Below, piece after piece: positions 10,401 to 18,533 of a stretch of DNA of 64,000 bases. The stretch spans positions 62,001-126,000 of the forward strand of contig NZ_JACLZF010000002.1 of the NCBI RefSeq assembly GCF_014243345.1. Direction: 5' to 3'. The position numbers and the translations under genes were made by a program. A model generated the notes under the pieces. It ran no database searches. It saw only the letters and a list, made by a program, of their open reading frames with translations, and was not told the origin of the DNA. Every line of letters begins with the position of its first letter. Positions within the stretch are counted from its first letter, which is position 1. The DNA is from Robiginitalea sp. SC105 (GTDB taxonomy: Bacteria > Bacteroidota > Bacteroidia > Flavobacteriales > Flavobacteriaceae).

Positions 10401-13400
10401 GACATCCGCTTCGGCCCCTCACGTGGCTGCAGCCGCGGTTCTCGTGGAAGAAGCCATTAATAAGTTTTTGAAGGACGCTTCCGGTGCCTTCCTGCCAGGA
10501 ATCGATCCGAATGTATACAATGCCAAAAACCTGTTGTTATCGAACACGGTTCCCATGACAAATGATTTTGGGGGGTACGACTTCAAAAACGGGAGCGGGT
10601 TTATTTCGGTAAATGCCGCCATTGGCTCCTTTGCAAACCCCATCCCTTCCTTTGTGGCAGATGCACCCTTTAAGGATTTGGACGGGACGACTCCCTACTC
10701 CGGGGACGGTTCCGTGCCCTCCTATGTGATTATTGACGGGGAGTACTTCGTGGATGCAACCCAGGTCTTTTACAGGGGTGAAGTTCTTGATACAAACTCA
10801 AATCTGGTGGACCCCGCTACGGGAGAACCTGTAGATATAACTACTTTGACTTCGGATGACGAAAATACCTATACGGTTTTGGACGAGAATACCATCTTGT
10901 TGTATCTCGGCGCCTTTATCGGGGACCCCGCCATATACGTTTATACGCCTCCCGGTGCCCTGACCAATGGTACGGATGGTGGTACTTCGGATACTGAAAA
11001 CCTGCTGGATATTCCATCCACCTCGATTATCATTAAACCCGATCAGGTTACGCGCCTTTACGGGCAGGACAATCCGGAATTTACTTTTACCATTTATGAA
11101 CCCGGCACAGGCGGTGAGATCGGGGCCGAAATCACCAACACAGCTATACTTGATTTATTCGCTGATGTAACGTTGTTCGATTATAGTTACACGACGTTGG
11201 CAACGCCCACTTCGAATGTCGGGAATTACAATGTCAACCTGACGATTAATTCGATCGATCCCGGATTGTCGGAATTGTTCAATATTGAATTGCAGAGCGG
11301 AACGATATTCATAAATCCCATGCCGGTTACCATTGAGGCAGTCTTTGCGGGCGGGGTAACCACGCTGCAATACGGTGATCCCATCCCGGATATCGAGTTT
11401 GTCTATAACTACGGGGACGCGACCACCAATGATGATGACCCGGTAGCTTCGATCCAGTCTGAATTTGCAGCCAGCCATACCAACGGATTCAACCTGGTCA
11501 ACGGGTTCAGCCTGGTGAACGGCTTTAACCTGGTGAATGGCTTTAACCTGGTCAACGGCTTTAACCTGGTCAACAATGAACCCTTCATTAATGGGTTTTC
11601 ACTGGTGAACCGATCCTTCTTTGTGTCGGAAACCACAGAAAGCGCAGCCATTGAATCCGAGCTGACCAATGGCTTTAACCTGGTCAACGGCTTCAGTCTG
11701 GTAAATGGGTTTAGCCTGGTCAATGGCTTTAACCTGGTTAACAGCGAATCCTCGACCTATAACGACCCTGTCAAGGTAATCCCGATTTCTTCGAATTTGT
11801 TTATACAAGTAGAAGCAGATGAAACGGCTGATAATGCGGATATTTCAACTTTTGGCACAGATGACTTTTACAGTTATAACCCAGAACCCCTGGATTCACA
11901 GTCCAACGGCTTTAATCTGGTGAACGGTTTCAGTCTTGTCAATGGCGATGATCAGATCATCAATGGCTTTTCGCTTGTAAACGGCTTTAACCTGGTCAAT
12001 GGCTTCAGCCTGGTGAATGGGGAACCAACGGATCCGGTAGATTCAAATGGCTTCAACCTGGTCAATGGGTTTAATTTGGTGAATGCCGAGAATACCACCA
12101 ATTTCTTGAGCACTTCAAATGGCTTTAACCTGGTCAACGGCTTCAATCTGGTCAATGGCTTCAACCTGGTCAATGGCTTCAACCTGGTCAACGGCTTTAA
12201 CCTGGTCAATGGGTTTAACCTGGTCAATGGCTTCAGCCTGGTCAATGCGGATGGTTCCACCAACGGCTTTAGCCTGGTGAACAGCGATCCATCCTCCGGA
12301 ACGGGATCGGATGGTCCTACAGCAATTGACCAACCCCTGTTCCTGCTGAATGATGTGGATAGTTATTTGAGCAATGTGGAAGGAGCACCTCTTAAACTAA
12401 AGGCGATTACGGTCCTCACTGGATTGCATGTCGGGGAACATGCCATCGTGCCTCCGGCCATTTTGTTCCCGAGTGATCCCACCGCACCTAGTCCGCAGAA
12501 TTACAGGGTCTTCACCAACACGACGCTTTATACGATCACACCGATAGGACTGGATGTTCAGGTTAATGATGCGGTAATTACAGCAGGAGATCCGACGCCT
12601 ACAGACTTTACCACGACCATTACAGGTCTGGCACTGGCTGATGCGGAACCTCAAATATCGTATAGCCTCTATAACGAAGCTGACACGGAGCGGCTGACTG
12701 ACCTGTCCGGCGAGGCCGTATTGCCTGCCGGTGTCTATGACATTGTTCCGAATCTTGAGGGCGCCATCCCACTGGATAACTACGATCCGGTGACCATTAC
12801 CGAAGGCAAATTATACGTCAACGGACTTGTGAGTTGTAGTGAACGGGTAACGCCTACTGATATCTGCAAAGAGGATCTCGGTGGAGGCGTCGTTAGGTTG
12901 CAATTCACTTGGGATAATCCTTCGCCTTATACATTATACATACCCTTTGGTTCCCCTCAGAACAAGTTTAAGACCAAGGGTAGTATTGCCTTCCTGGAGG
13001 GAAGTGAAGAACCACCTTCGGTATTTCCGGCAGGTTCTTCCGGTACCTTCTCCATCATTACATCCGGGGACGGCGTTCAGTGGGAGGTAATTTCTACAGG
13101 CTGTAACAGTGCGGCCAAATCTCCAACCGGAACCAATGCGAACCCCTGTTCAACGGCCTTTACGACCGACCTGGACAGCTTTGACACCGAAACGGAGCAG
13201 CCGGAACCCCTGGGGATGGTATCGCCCAACCCGGTTTCCGATTACCTGAACCTGTACGTGGGAGATATGGAAGGACCGCTCACCGTTATCGTTTACGACC
13301 AGGTGGGCCGGGCGATCATGCAGCGCAACTACAATGTTCTCTCAGGCATGACCCAGGTGGAACTCGATATCGTGAACCTGAACCCCGGAACCTACTTTAT

Positions 13401-13455
13401 CAGTATGGACCGGACGAATGCCGAAGACTCCGTATTCCAGATCATCAAACAGTAA
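7429..13455 (+). CDS. Giant T9SS-secreted subtilase-like protein with NGFNLV repeat array
   Basis: 2008 residues. Order: signal peptide (1-27, ends TISAQ), beta-rich N-terminal region (to about 190), two PKD/Ig-like repeats with NYSY.WSPGGA.TQSI (about 320-500), then an S8 subtilase-like domain (about 590-1060). The C-terminal part has MBG-type domains (YGQDNPEF at about 1210; YGDPIPDIEF at about 1310; a third at about 1705-1800) and a Por secretion sorting domain (PNPVSDYLNLY to FQIIKQ, about 1935-2008). In the subtilase part, Asp642 (VISDSY), oxyanion Asn767 (SAGNFG) and Ser993 (GTSASAPH) are present. The His position is Glu685 in SDEGRAM, as in a known divergent S8 subgroup. An array of 25 NGF[N/S]LV units (1352-1618) interrupts the second MBG domain. 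The protein is probably exported and anchored or released by T9SS; adhesin or protease function is open. Confidence 0.88.
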   Translation: MKNFYPNIKFCLFLFALLLTGFQTISAQDWETTGASDNWESAAAWRCLSGNCGNRNFPNTDIRGTINMRHTINYLGNPPINIRNNGSLIITGATFNNSSNLNVQSGGTFQASGAIVEIGPGVLNVDGAFSATNSVITKDGNVNNNVGIALSNACFTLTTGNFVNNAPLTGSGGIKVLAGNINNFSVWEESVLYFYANNSSGLTFPPSTAAEVDETCACALSNVGQTAPSLIADAPTAFCADDTLPAFSSFSSDSAPTGTALVWSANPDLLATGDHITDLTSLVPGAGTYYAFFYDSANNCASPPASVTVSVNSAITVSVNSESIYEGQTVTLTAVPEGGDGNYSYSWSPGGATTQSIDVTPETTTEYTVTVTDGYITTPGAECSAQGTATVTVDPTITVAVSIVYPTENDNEALCVGREQTATLTATPSGGNGNYSYLWSPGGAETQSITVSPDINTEYTVTVTDNFAFTAGAAPSGEGSGTVIVDNCDITDSSDDRLKTFENLTMILRELSDSYGAAGYVVPEVLVITADDKIQVDITINDYTAFIAFLGTLPSPNPIGDLNIVYDPAGLQLTASGLVRISDLPAFDIEPSINRVSEVVALRGADFISAADTQGDFAQGSFAARLGWDLFGNGFGIAVISDSYNNLFAAANDVANGDLPGAGNPNGLTTPVSVDLEFPGGGSDEGRAMAQIAHDVAPGAELFFRTGFLGEYNFAANIDLFAADPDVDWIVDDLTYLKEPFFSDGYIALAADAAVAAGKKYVVSAGNFGDRSYEFEFTAAPSPNENRHQFDDDFLMDLNDLPVGFYAVVLQWDDNYYSLGEGGALYDVDMYLTDAVGNKQDGDNVVNTGVDPIEVLYFNVNTAGADTHLMIEYAPGSTPVPAGTKMKFIFFRAGGQLQINTVPAMNASTIVGHANATDAITVGAVRYDFTPNFGVAGGLPIPQQSSSLGGTWTNDGVRNKPDLMAPTGVDTSVDLGGVGDTDGSGFPNFFGTSASAPHVAAAAVLVEEAINKFLKDASGAFLPGIDPNVYNAKNLLLSNTVPMTNDFGGYDFKNGSGFISVNAAIGSFANPIPSFVADAPFKDLDGTTPYSGDGSVPSYVIIDGEYFVDATQVFYRGEVLDTNSNLVDPATGEPVDITTLTSDDENTYTVLDENTILLYLGAFIGDPAIYVYTPPGALTNGTDGGTSDTENLLDIPSTSIIIKPDQVTRLYGQDNPEFTFTIYEPGTGGEIGAEITNTAILDLFADVTLFDYSYTTLATPTSNVGNYNVNLTINSIDPGLSELFNIELQSGTIFINPMPVTIEAVFAGGVTTLQYGDPIPDIEFVYNYGDATTNDDDPVASIQSEFAASHTNGFNLVNGFSLVNGFNLVNGFNLVNGFNLVNNEPFINGFSLVNRSFFVSETTESAAIESELTNGFNLVNGFSLVNGFSLVNGFNLVNSESSTYNDPVKVIPISSNLFIQVEADETADNADISTFGTDDFYSYNPEPLDSQSNGFNLVNGFSLVNGDDQIINGFSLVNGFNLVNGFSLVNGEPTDPVDSNGFNLVNGFNLVNAENTTNFLSTSNGFNLVNGFNLVNGFNLVNGFNLVNGFNLVNGFNLVNGFSLVNADGSTNGFSLVNSDPSSGTGSDGPTAIDQPLFLLNDVDSYLSNVEGAPLKLKAITVLTGLHVGEHAIVPPAILFPSDPTAPSPQNYRVFTNTTLYTITPIGLDVQVNDAVITAGDPTPTDFTTTITGLALADAEPQISYSLYNEADTERLTDLSGEAVLPAGVYDIVPNLEGAIPLDNYDPVTITEGKLYVNGLVSCSERVTPTDICKEDLGGGVVRLQFTWDNPSPYTLYIPFGSPQNKFKTKGSIAFLEGSEEPPSVFPAGSSGTFSIITSGDGVQWEVISTGCNSAAKSPTGTNANPCSTAFTTDLDSFDTETEQPEPLGMVSPNPVSDYLNLYVGDMEGPLTVIVYDQVGRAIMQRNYNVLSGMTQVELDIVNLNPGTYFISMDRTNAEDSVFQIIKQ
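11482..12282 (+). repeat. In-frame 18 bp repeat array encoding NGF[N/S]LV (25 units)
   Basis: The array has 25 hexapeptide units in eight runs of 1 to 7, separated by unrelated acidic linkers, all in the same reading frame. The third-codon bases vary (AACGGCTTTAACCTGGTC, AATGGGTTTAGCCTGGTG and similar), so the array is old enough to have accumulated silent changes while the protein motif is almost invariant. Only Asn/Ser at position 4 alternates. It sits between the start (YGDPIPDIEF) and the end (NYRVFTNTTLYTITP) of what reads as one MBG domain. Confidence 0.95.
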
Positions 13456-13517
13456 CCCTGGGATAACGGCAGGCACATCAATACGGCGAATACAACAATA
13501 TTCGCGCAGCAATACGG

Positions 13518-13547
13518 GACGGCCGGCAGAATTTTCTGCCGGCCGTC
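13518..13547 (+). terminator. Hairpin after the giant T9SS gene
   Basis: Perfect 14 bp arms (GACGGCCGGCAGAA / TTCTGCCGGCCGTC) around TT, 63 bp after the stop codon. The following U-tract is weak (TTCTGT), so it may work in both orientations or as a processing end. Confidence 0.65.
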
Positions 13548-13589
13548 TTCTGTAAAATAGTGTACATTTAGGGGAAGACTGTTCATCTT

Positions 13590-15185
13590 ATGACCCACTT
13601 GATACGCCCCATGCTGTTTTTGATGACCCTCCTGCTTGCTAGTTGCGGGGAGGGGCCCGACAACGGAAAATCTGCCTCGTCGGTTGCCGGAGGGGATGCC
13701 GGTGCTACGCGCTATGACGAGCCCCACCGGCCCCAGTTCCACTTCACGCCCTCCGAGGCCTGGATGAACGACCCCAACGGGATGTTCTACCTGGAAGGGG
13801 AATACCACCTGAGTTACCAGTATTACCCGGACAGCACTGTTTGGGGCCCCATGCACTGGGGGCATGCCGTCTCCACCGACCTGTTGCACTGGGAGGAGCA
13901 GCCGATAGCCCTGTACCCGGATTCCCTGGGGTATATCTTTTCAGGGAGTGCTGTGGTGGACGAATTAAATACCTCCGGCTTCGGCAACGGGGAGGACCCT
14001 CCCGTTGTGGCCGTATTCACCTATCACGATCCACAGGGCGAACAGGCGGGCGCGGATGATTTTCAGTACCAGGGCATTGCCTACAGCACGGATAAGGGCC
14101 GGACCTGGACCAAGTATCCCGGTAACCCGGTGCTCCGAAACGACACGGGCGTACGGGACTTCCGCGACCCCAAGGTTTTCTGGCACCGGGAAACCGAACG
14201 GTGGGTCATGGTCCTGGCGGTTTACGACCGGGTCATGCTCTATGGGTCGCCCGACCTGAAAAACTGGGAGTACCTCTCCGAATTCGGCATCAAAGGGGAT
14301 ACCCGCCTCTGGGAATGCCCGGACCTGTTCCGGCTGCGGCAACCCGGCAGCCGGGAATCCAAATGGGTATTGCTGGTGAGCATCCAGCAGGAAGGCCCTG
14401 CCGGGGGTACCGGGACCTCCTATTTTGTGGGGGACTTTGACGGCACCACCTTTGCCGCCGACCCCGCCTCCCAGAAATGGCTGGATTACGGGGCCGATAA
14501 TTACGCCTTTGTCACGTGGGACAACGCCCCGGTCGGCTGGGGGAACCGCCTGGGGATCGGCTGGATGTCCAACTGGCAGTACGCTCAGGAAGTGCCCACA
14601 CAAGCCTGGCGTTCTGCCATGACCGTGCCCCGGGTACTCAGCCTCGTGGAAGATGCAGGGGGCTATGTGATCAGCTCTGTGCCCGTCCCTGCGGTAACCG
14701 GCCTGAGGGGGCAGGAGGTGGCCCTGCCGGTCCGGATCGGGGACAGCCTGCAGGCCACCGGGGATTTCAGCCCTTCCCAGTGCGACCTGTCCCTCCTGGT
14801 AGACCTTGAAAACACCACGGCCACAGCCTTTGGCTGTACCCTGAGCAACCCCGAAGGGGACCGCCTGGTCATCCGCTTCGACCGGGAGCAGGACCGGATG
14901 ACGGTAGACCGCACCCGTTCGGGGCCCAGGGGGTTTTCGGAGGCCTTCTTCAAGGGCCCCCACAGTGCCCCCGTCGACATGGGACAGGAAAGCCTGGACC
15001 TGCGCATCCTGCTGGATGTGGCCTCCGTGGAGGTTTTTGCCGACAGGGGCAAGGCCAACCTGACCGATATCTTTTTCCCGGAAAGCCCGTATTCGGCTTT
15101 GGTGCTCTGGGCCGAAGGCGGGGAGCTGGTCCTGTTTGACGGTTCCGTCTACCCTATGGAATCCATCTGGGAGCCCCGTCCCTGA
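13590..15185 (+). CDS. Glycoside hydrolase family 32 lipoprotein (fructan hydrolase)
   Basis: 531 residues. A lipoprotein signal (FLMTLLLASCGE) predicts lipidation of Cys20 and an outer-membrane or periplasmic location. GH32 hallmarks: nucleophile Asp61 in WMNDPNG, Asp193 in FRDPK (transition-state stabiliser) and acid/base Glu242 in WECPD. The five-bladed propeller is followed by a C-terminal beta-sandwich (from about 370). Substrates would be levan, inulin or sucrose-type fructosides; ECPD-type enzymes are usually exo-acting. No SusC/SusD pair, fructokinase or sugar transporter lies nearby, so this is an orphan enzyme in this window. A TACATTTA box at 13563 lies 27 bp before the ATG and could be its -7 element. 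Confidence 0.93.
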   Translation: MTHLIRPMLFLMTLLLASCGEGPDNGKSASSVAGGDAGATRYDEPHRPQFHFTPSEAWMNDPNGMFYLEGEYHLSYQYYPDSTVWGPMHWGHAVSTDLLHWEEQPIALYPDSLGYIFSGSAVVDELNTSGFGNGEDPPVVAVFTYHDPQGEQAGADDFQYQGIAYSTDKGRTWTKYPGNPVLRNDTGVRDFRDPKVFWHRETERWVMVLAVYDRVMLYGSPDLKNWEYLSEFGIKGDTRLWECPDLFRLRQPGSRESKWVLLVSIQQEGPAGGTGTSYFVGDFDGTTFAADPASQKWLDYGADNYAFVTWDNAPVGWGNRLGIGWMSNWQYAQEVPTQAWRSAMTVPRVLSLVEDAGGYVISSVPVPAVTGLRGQEVALPVRIGDSLQATGDFSPSQCDLSLLVDLENTTATAFGCTLSNPEGDRLVIRFDREQDRMTVDRTRSGPRGFSEAFFKGPHSAPVDMGQESLDLRILLDVASVEVFADRGKANLTDIFFPESPYSALVLWAEGGELVLFDGSVYPMESIWEPRP

Positions 15186-15206
15186 GCGGGGCAACCCGGC
15201 AAATAC

Positions 15207-15250
15207 CTGACATTGGTCATAGGCTGGGCAGCCCGTTGCGCCTACCTTTA
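15207..15250 (+). promoter_or_regulatory. FNR-like operator and -7 box for the mlaEFD operon
   Basis: Palindrome CTGACattgGTCAT at 15207-15220, centre 15213.5. The -7 box TACCTTTA lies at 15243-15250, its first T exactly 29.5 bp from the centre. Transcription would start near 15255, only 3 nt before the ATG at 15258. The geometry equals class II activation by a Crp/Fnr protein at -41.5. Confidence 0.65.
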
Positions 15251-15257
15251 AGAGGCG

Positions 15258-16040
15258 ATGCGTACAATAGGTTCTATCCGGGTGCAGGTAGTCCAGTTCC
15301 TGGACGAAATTGGCGGTATGGCCGCCTTTGCGGGCCGTTTTTTCCGTGTGGTATTCCAGCCGCCCTATGAATTCCGGGAATTCATCCGCCAGTGTTACCA
15401 GATCGGCAACCGGTCGCTCCTATTGGTGGTGGTCACCGGTTTTATCATCGGGCTGGTCCTTACCCTGCAATCCCGTCCAACCCTCATTGAATTTGGAGCC
15501 CTTTCCTGGATGCCCAACATGGTCGGTATCTCGATTGTCCGTGAAATCGGCCCGGTAATCACCGCCCTGATCTGCGCCGGTCGTATTGCCTCCGGGATCG
15601 GGGCCGAGCTGGGGTCCATGCGGGTCACCGAGCAGATCGACGCCATGGAAGTATCGGGCACCAACCCCTTCAAATTCCTGGTTACCACCCGCATCCTGGC
15701 GACCATCCTGATGCTGCCCCTGCTGGTGCTGTTTGCCGACGCCATCGCCCTTTTCGGGTCCGCGCTGGTGGAGAACATCAAAGGGGCCATGAGCTTCCGC
15801 CTGTATTTCAACACGGTATTCGATGCCCTTTCCTACGGGGATTTGGTGCCAGCCACGGTCAAGTCCTTCTTTTTTGGGTTTGTCATCGGGCTGGTGGGCT
15901 GTTACAAGGGCTATTACTGCAAGAAAGGTACGGCCGGCGTCGGCAAAGCGGCCAACACGGCGGTTGTACTGGCCTCCCTGTTGTTGTTTTTTGTCGATTT
16001 CATGACCGTTTTCATCGCGGATATTTTTTATGACCTCTGA
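15258..16040 (+). CDS. mlaE: MlaE-type ABC transporter permease
   Basis: 260 residues with the MlaE fold: an amphipathic N-terminal helix (VVQFLDEIGG), then five to six hydrophobic segments. The family blocks IGLVLTLQ, VREIGPVITALI.AGR, GAELGSMRVTEQIDAMEV and the C-terminal GYYCKKGTAGVGKA are present. It works with the downstream ATPase and MCE protein to move phospholipid between inner and outer membranes. The next gene starts 3 bp after its stop, so this is a tight operon. It is preceded by an FNR-like promoter and an almost absent leader. Confidence 0.93.
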   Translation: MRTIGSIRVQVVQFLDEIGGMAAFAGRFFRVVFQPPYEFREFIRQCYQIGNRSLLLVVVTGFIIGLVLTLQSRPTLIEFGALSWMPNMVGISIVREIGPVITALICAGRIASGIGAELGSMRVTEQIDAMEVSGTNPFKFLVTTRILATILMLPLLVLFADAIALFGSALVENIKGAMSFRLYFNTVFDALSYGDLVPATVKSFFFGFVIGLVGCYKGYYCKKGTAGVGKAANTAVVLASLLLFFVDFMTVFIADIFYDL

Positions 16041-16043
16041 CCC

Positions 16044-16829
16044 ATGCAAGCAACCAAAACACATAGGGATTCAACAAAACCCCAGGCCCCGGCCGACCGG
16101 GCGGTCATCCGCATTGCCGACCTGAAAAAGTCCTTTGGGGACAATCCGGTCCTAAGGGGTTTCAACCTCACCCTTTTCGAAAGGGAGAATGTGGTGGTGA
16201 TGGGTAAATCCGGTTCGGGCAAATCGGTCATGATCAAATGCCTGGTGGGCCTGATGGCACCGGACAGCGGGTATGTGGAAGTCCTGGGCGAGGAGGTCGG
16301 GACGCTGGGCCGGGAGGAACTCGACAGGCTCCGGGGCGACATCGGTTTCCTGTTCCAGGGGAGTGCCCTGTACGATTCCATGACGGTCCGGGAAAACCTG
16401 GAATTTCCGCTCCGCAGGCACCGGAAGCGGATGGGCCCGGATTCGGACCCGGAGGAACTGGTGCTGGAAGCCCTCGAAAATGTCGGGCTGGCCCATGCCA
16501 TCGATATGATGCCGGCCGACCTGTCCGGAGGGATGAAGCGACGCGTGGCCCTGGCAAGGACATTGATCCTGAAGCCCAAAGTGATCCTCTACGACGAACC
16601 TACCAGTGGACTGGACCCGATCACCTCCAAGGAAATCATCGGGCTGATGCGGCGGATCCAGCAAAAATTCGGGACGGCCTCCCTGATCATTACCCACGAT
16701 GTGGATTGCGCGCGGGTGATATCGGAGCGGATTGTCCTGCTGGTGGACGGGGTGAATTATGCGGAGGGCACCTATGCCGAGTTGGCGGCAAGCAGCGATC
16801 CGAAAGTTGAAGCATTTTTTAAAAAATAA
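16044..16829 (+). CDS. mlaF: MlaF-type ABC transporter ATP-binding protein
   Basis: 261 residues. Walker A GKSGSGKSVM, Q-loop FLFQGSALYDSMTVREN (the F..GALFDS variant typical of MlaF), signature LSGGMKRRVALAR, Walker B VILYDEPTSGLDP and the H-loop His in ITHDV are all intact. It should energise the MlaE permease. The first 20 residues (THRDSTKPQAPADRAV) are a hydrophilic extension; translation from the ATG at 16044 is preferred because it directly follows mlaE. Confidence 0.93.
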   Translation: MQATKTHRDSTKPQAPADRAVIRIADLKKSFGDNPVLRGFNLTLFERENVVVMGKSGSGKSVMIKCLVGLMAPDSGYVEVLGEEVGTLGREELDRLRGDIGFLFQGSALYDSMTVRENLEFPLRRHRKRMGPDSDPEELVLEALENVGLAHAIDMMPADLSGGMKRRVALARTLILKPKVILYDEPTSGLDPITSKEIIGLMRRIQQKFGTASLIITHDVDCARVISERIVLLVDGVNYAEGTYAELAASSDPKVEAFFKK

Positions 16830-16833
16830 GACC

Positions 16834-17805
16834 ATGGGAAAAGCTACCGGAAACAATGTGCGCCTCGGGCTGTTCGTAATCGCCGGCACCGCCCTGCTGC
16901 TCCTGGCCGCATACCTGATCGGCAATGAGCAGAAGATCTTCAGCCGCACCTTTGAAATCAGTACGGTGTTCAAGAATGTCGGGGGGCTGCAGGAAGGGAA
17001 TAACGTGCGCTATTCGGGCATCAATGTGGGCACAGTTCGGGAAATCCGTATGGAAAACGATACCAGCATCCGGGTTTATATGCGGATCGAGTCCGAGATG
17101 CAACGGCATATCAAGGGGGATGCTGTGGCCCTTGTGGGCTCGGACGGCCTGGTGGGCAGCATGCTGGTCAATATCCTGCCCGGGGAAGGCCAGGGGCCGC
17201 CGGTTACCGAAGGCATGGAAATCCCGAGTTTCAGCCGGATCACCACCCAGGATATGTTGTCCACCCTGAATGTAACCAACGAAAATGCCGCCCAGTTGAC
17301 GGCAGACCTGCTTGCGGTAACCCATTCCCTTAAAAACGGGTCCGGCGTCCTGGGGCAACTGCTGAACGACAGTATCCTGGCCGGGGATTTCCGCGAAAGC
17401 CTCGCCAACCTGAAACGGACCACGGCCCGTTCTGCAGCAATGTTTGCCCGCCTCGAGGATTTGATTGCCGGATGGGATACGGACGAAAGCGCTGCCGGGC
17501 TTTTATTCGACAACCCCGATTTTGCCGCGCGCCTGCAACAAACCGCTGCCCGCCTGGACAGTACGGGGCAGGAATTGCACCGCTTTGCCCGGCGCCTGAA
17601 TTCCATGACCGATGCAACGGCGGAGGGCCAGGGGGTTGCAGGCGTCCTGCTGAAGGACACGGTGTCCGCCCGGCACCTGCAAAGCACCCTGATCAGCCTG
17701 GATTCCGCAATGATCAAATTCGACCAGAACATGGAAGCCATGAAACACAACTTTCTGACCCGAAGGTATTTCCGCAAGCTCGAGCGGCAGGAGAAGAAGG
17801 AATAG
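16834..17805 (+). CDS. mlaD: MlaD/MCE-family lipid-binding protein
   Basis: 323 residues starting 4 bp after mlaF. One N-terminal membrane anchor (RLGLFVIAGTALLLLAAYLI) is followed by an MCE domain (FEISTVFKNVGGLQEGNNVR, then SGINVGTV, then DGLVGSMLVNI, residues 35-120). A long helical C-terminus (about 160-310) contains repeated GVLGQLL / GVLLKD motifs, consistent with the tunnel-forming helices of longer MCE proteins. It is expected to form a periplasmic ring on the MlaEF core. A strong hairpin follows. Confidence 0.92.
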   Translation: MGKATGNNVRLGLFVIAGTALLLLAAYLIGNEQKIFSRTFEISTVFKNVGGLQEGNNVRYSGINVGTVREIRMENDTSIRVYMRIESEMQRHIKGDAVALVGSDGLVGSMLVNILPGEGQGPPVTEGMEIPSFSRITTQDMLSTLNVTNENAAQLTADLLAVTHSLKNGSGVLGQLLNDSILAGDFRESLANLKRTTARSAAMFARLEDLIAGWDTDESAAGLLFDNPDFAARLQQTAARLDSTGQELHRFARRLNSMTDATAEGQGVAGVLLKDTVSARHLQSTLISLDSAMIKFDQNMEAMKHNFLTRRYFRKLERQEKKE

Positions 17806-17833
17806 GAGGGGAAACCAGGGGTTGGGCAACTAA

Positions 17834-17863
17834 AAACCGGCGGGATCTACTCCCGCCGGTTTT
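17834..17863 (+). terminator. Rho-independent terminator after mlaD
   Basis: Stem AAACCGGCGGG / CCCGCCGGTTT with loop ATCTACT, ending in TTTT. It also carries an A-tract on the 5' side, so it can serve the convergent PepSY-like gene on the other strand. Confidence 0.85.
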
Positions 17864-17900
17864 GTGACAAAGGGCTTCCCGAAGGCGAAGCGGACAGATC

Positions 17901-18410
17901 TTACAGGAAGTGCCCTTTATCGTCCATTTTTACGCGGATTTTCTGGTCGCCGTTTTCAAGGACGAGCTTGTAGGTTTTTTCGGCTCCCTTGTTTTGGTTG
18001 TAATGAACCACGTACACGTCTTTGGTGACCGTCCATCCGGGAAAGCGTTCTGCCACGGCCTCCCTGACGGATCTGGGAAGCGCAATGTCCTTAAAACGCT
18101 CAATGGTCCGCAGGATCTTTCCGTCCTTGTCATAGGCGGCCAAAACCTTGCCTTCCGGGATAAAGAACCGGATTTGGTACAGGTCGTAGTCGTCCACGTA
18201 GTACTCGGAATTTTCCAGGTCAAAGGCAGCCACCTTCCGCTCCAACATTTCTACCGGCAGGGCCGCGGGTTCCATGGAGCCCACGTTGTTGAGGTATTTG
18301 TAGTTGGTGGCGTAAACGGTGACTTCGGATAATTGTTCCGTCTTGACGATTTGGGCAATGGCCGGGCTGGTCAACCCGATTAAAATAAGACCTAGTAGCA
18401 GCTTTTTCAT
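17901..18410 (-). CDS. Secreted PepSY-like (DUF2874-type) protein
   Basis: 169 residues with a clear Sec signal (MKKLLLGLILIGLTSPAIAQ). The mature part has the features of periplasmic PepSY-like proteins: GKVLAAYDKDGKILRTIERF, a block rich in aromatic and charged residues (RFPGWTVTKDVYVVHYNQN), and VLENGDQKIRVKMDDKGHF at the end. The function of such proteins is unknown; binding of a secreted partner is usually guessed. The promoter carries an FNR-like site (18491-18504), so it belongs to the putative stress regulon. Confidence 0.7.
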   Translation of the reverse strand: MKKLLLGLILIGLTSPAIAQIVKTEQLSEVTVYATNYKYLNNVGSMEPAALPVEMLERKVAAFDLENSEYYVDDYDLYQIRFFIPEGKVLAAYDKDGKILRTIERFKDIALPRSVREAVAERFPGWTVTKDVYVVHYNQNKGAEKTYKLVLENGDQKIRVKMDDKGHFL

Positions 18411-18460
18411 GACAATGTGATTTAGTTATTACTATGGGCAGTATTTGCGCTGCCGTGTGC

Positions 18461-18504
18461 GAAATGTAGCAGTTTCCCCCCGTGGTGGAAATGACCTGAA
18501 TCAG
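18461..18504 (-). promoter_or_regulatory. FNR-like operator and -7 box for the PepSY-like gene
   Basis: Palindrome ATGACctgaATCAG at 18491-18504, centre 18497.5. On the minus strand TACATTTC runs from 18468 to 18461, its first T exactly 29.5 bp away. Predicted start near 18456, 46 nt before the ATG at 18410. Confidence 0.6.
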
Positions 18505-18533
18505 GCAGTTTCCGCGCTGATCGCCTTCACTTT

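Noticed and set aside
11482-12282. CRISPR-like array of short repeats
   Set aside because: The 18 bp units are in frame, contiguous and protein-coding, without spacers of constant length or a leader; they belong to the giant secreted protein.
13965-15194. Long open frame on the minus strand opposite the GH32 gene
   Set aside because: It lacks any recognisable motif, is rich in Gly/Pro/Arg as expected for an antisense frame in GC-rich coding DNA, and the sense strand has intact catalytic motifs.
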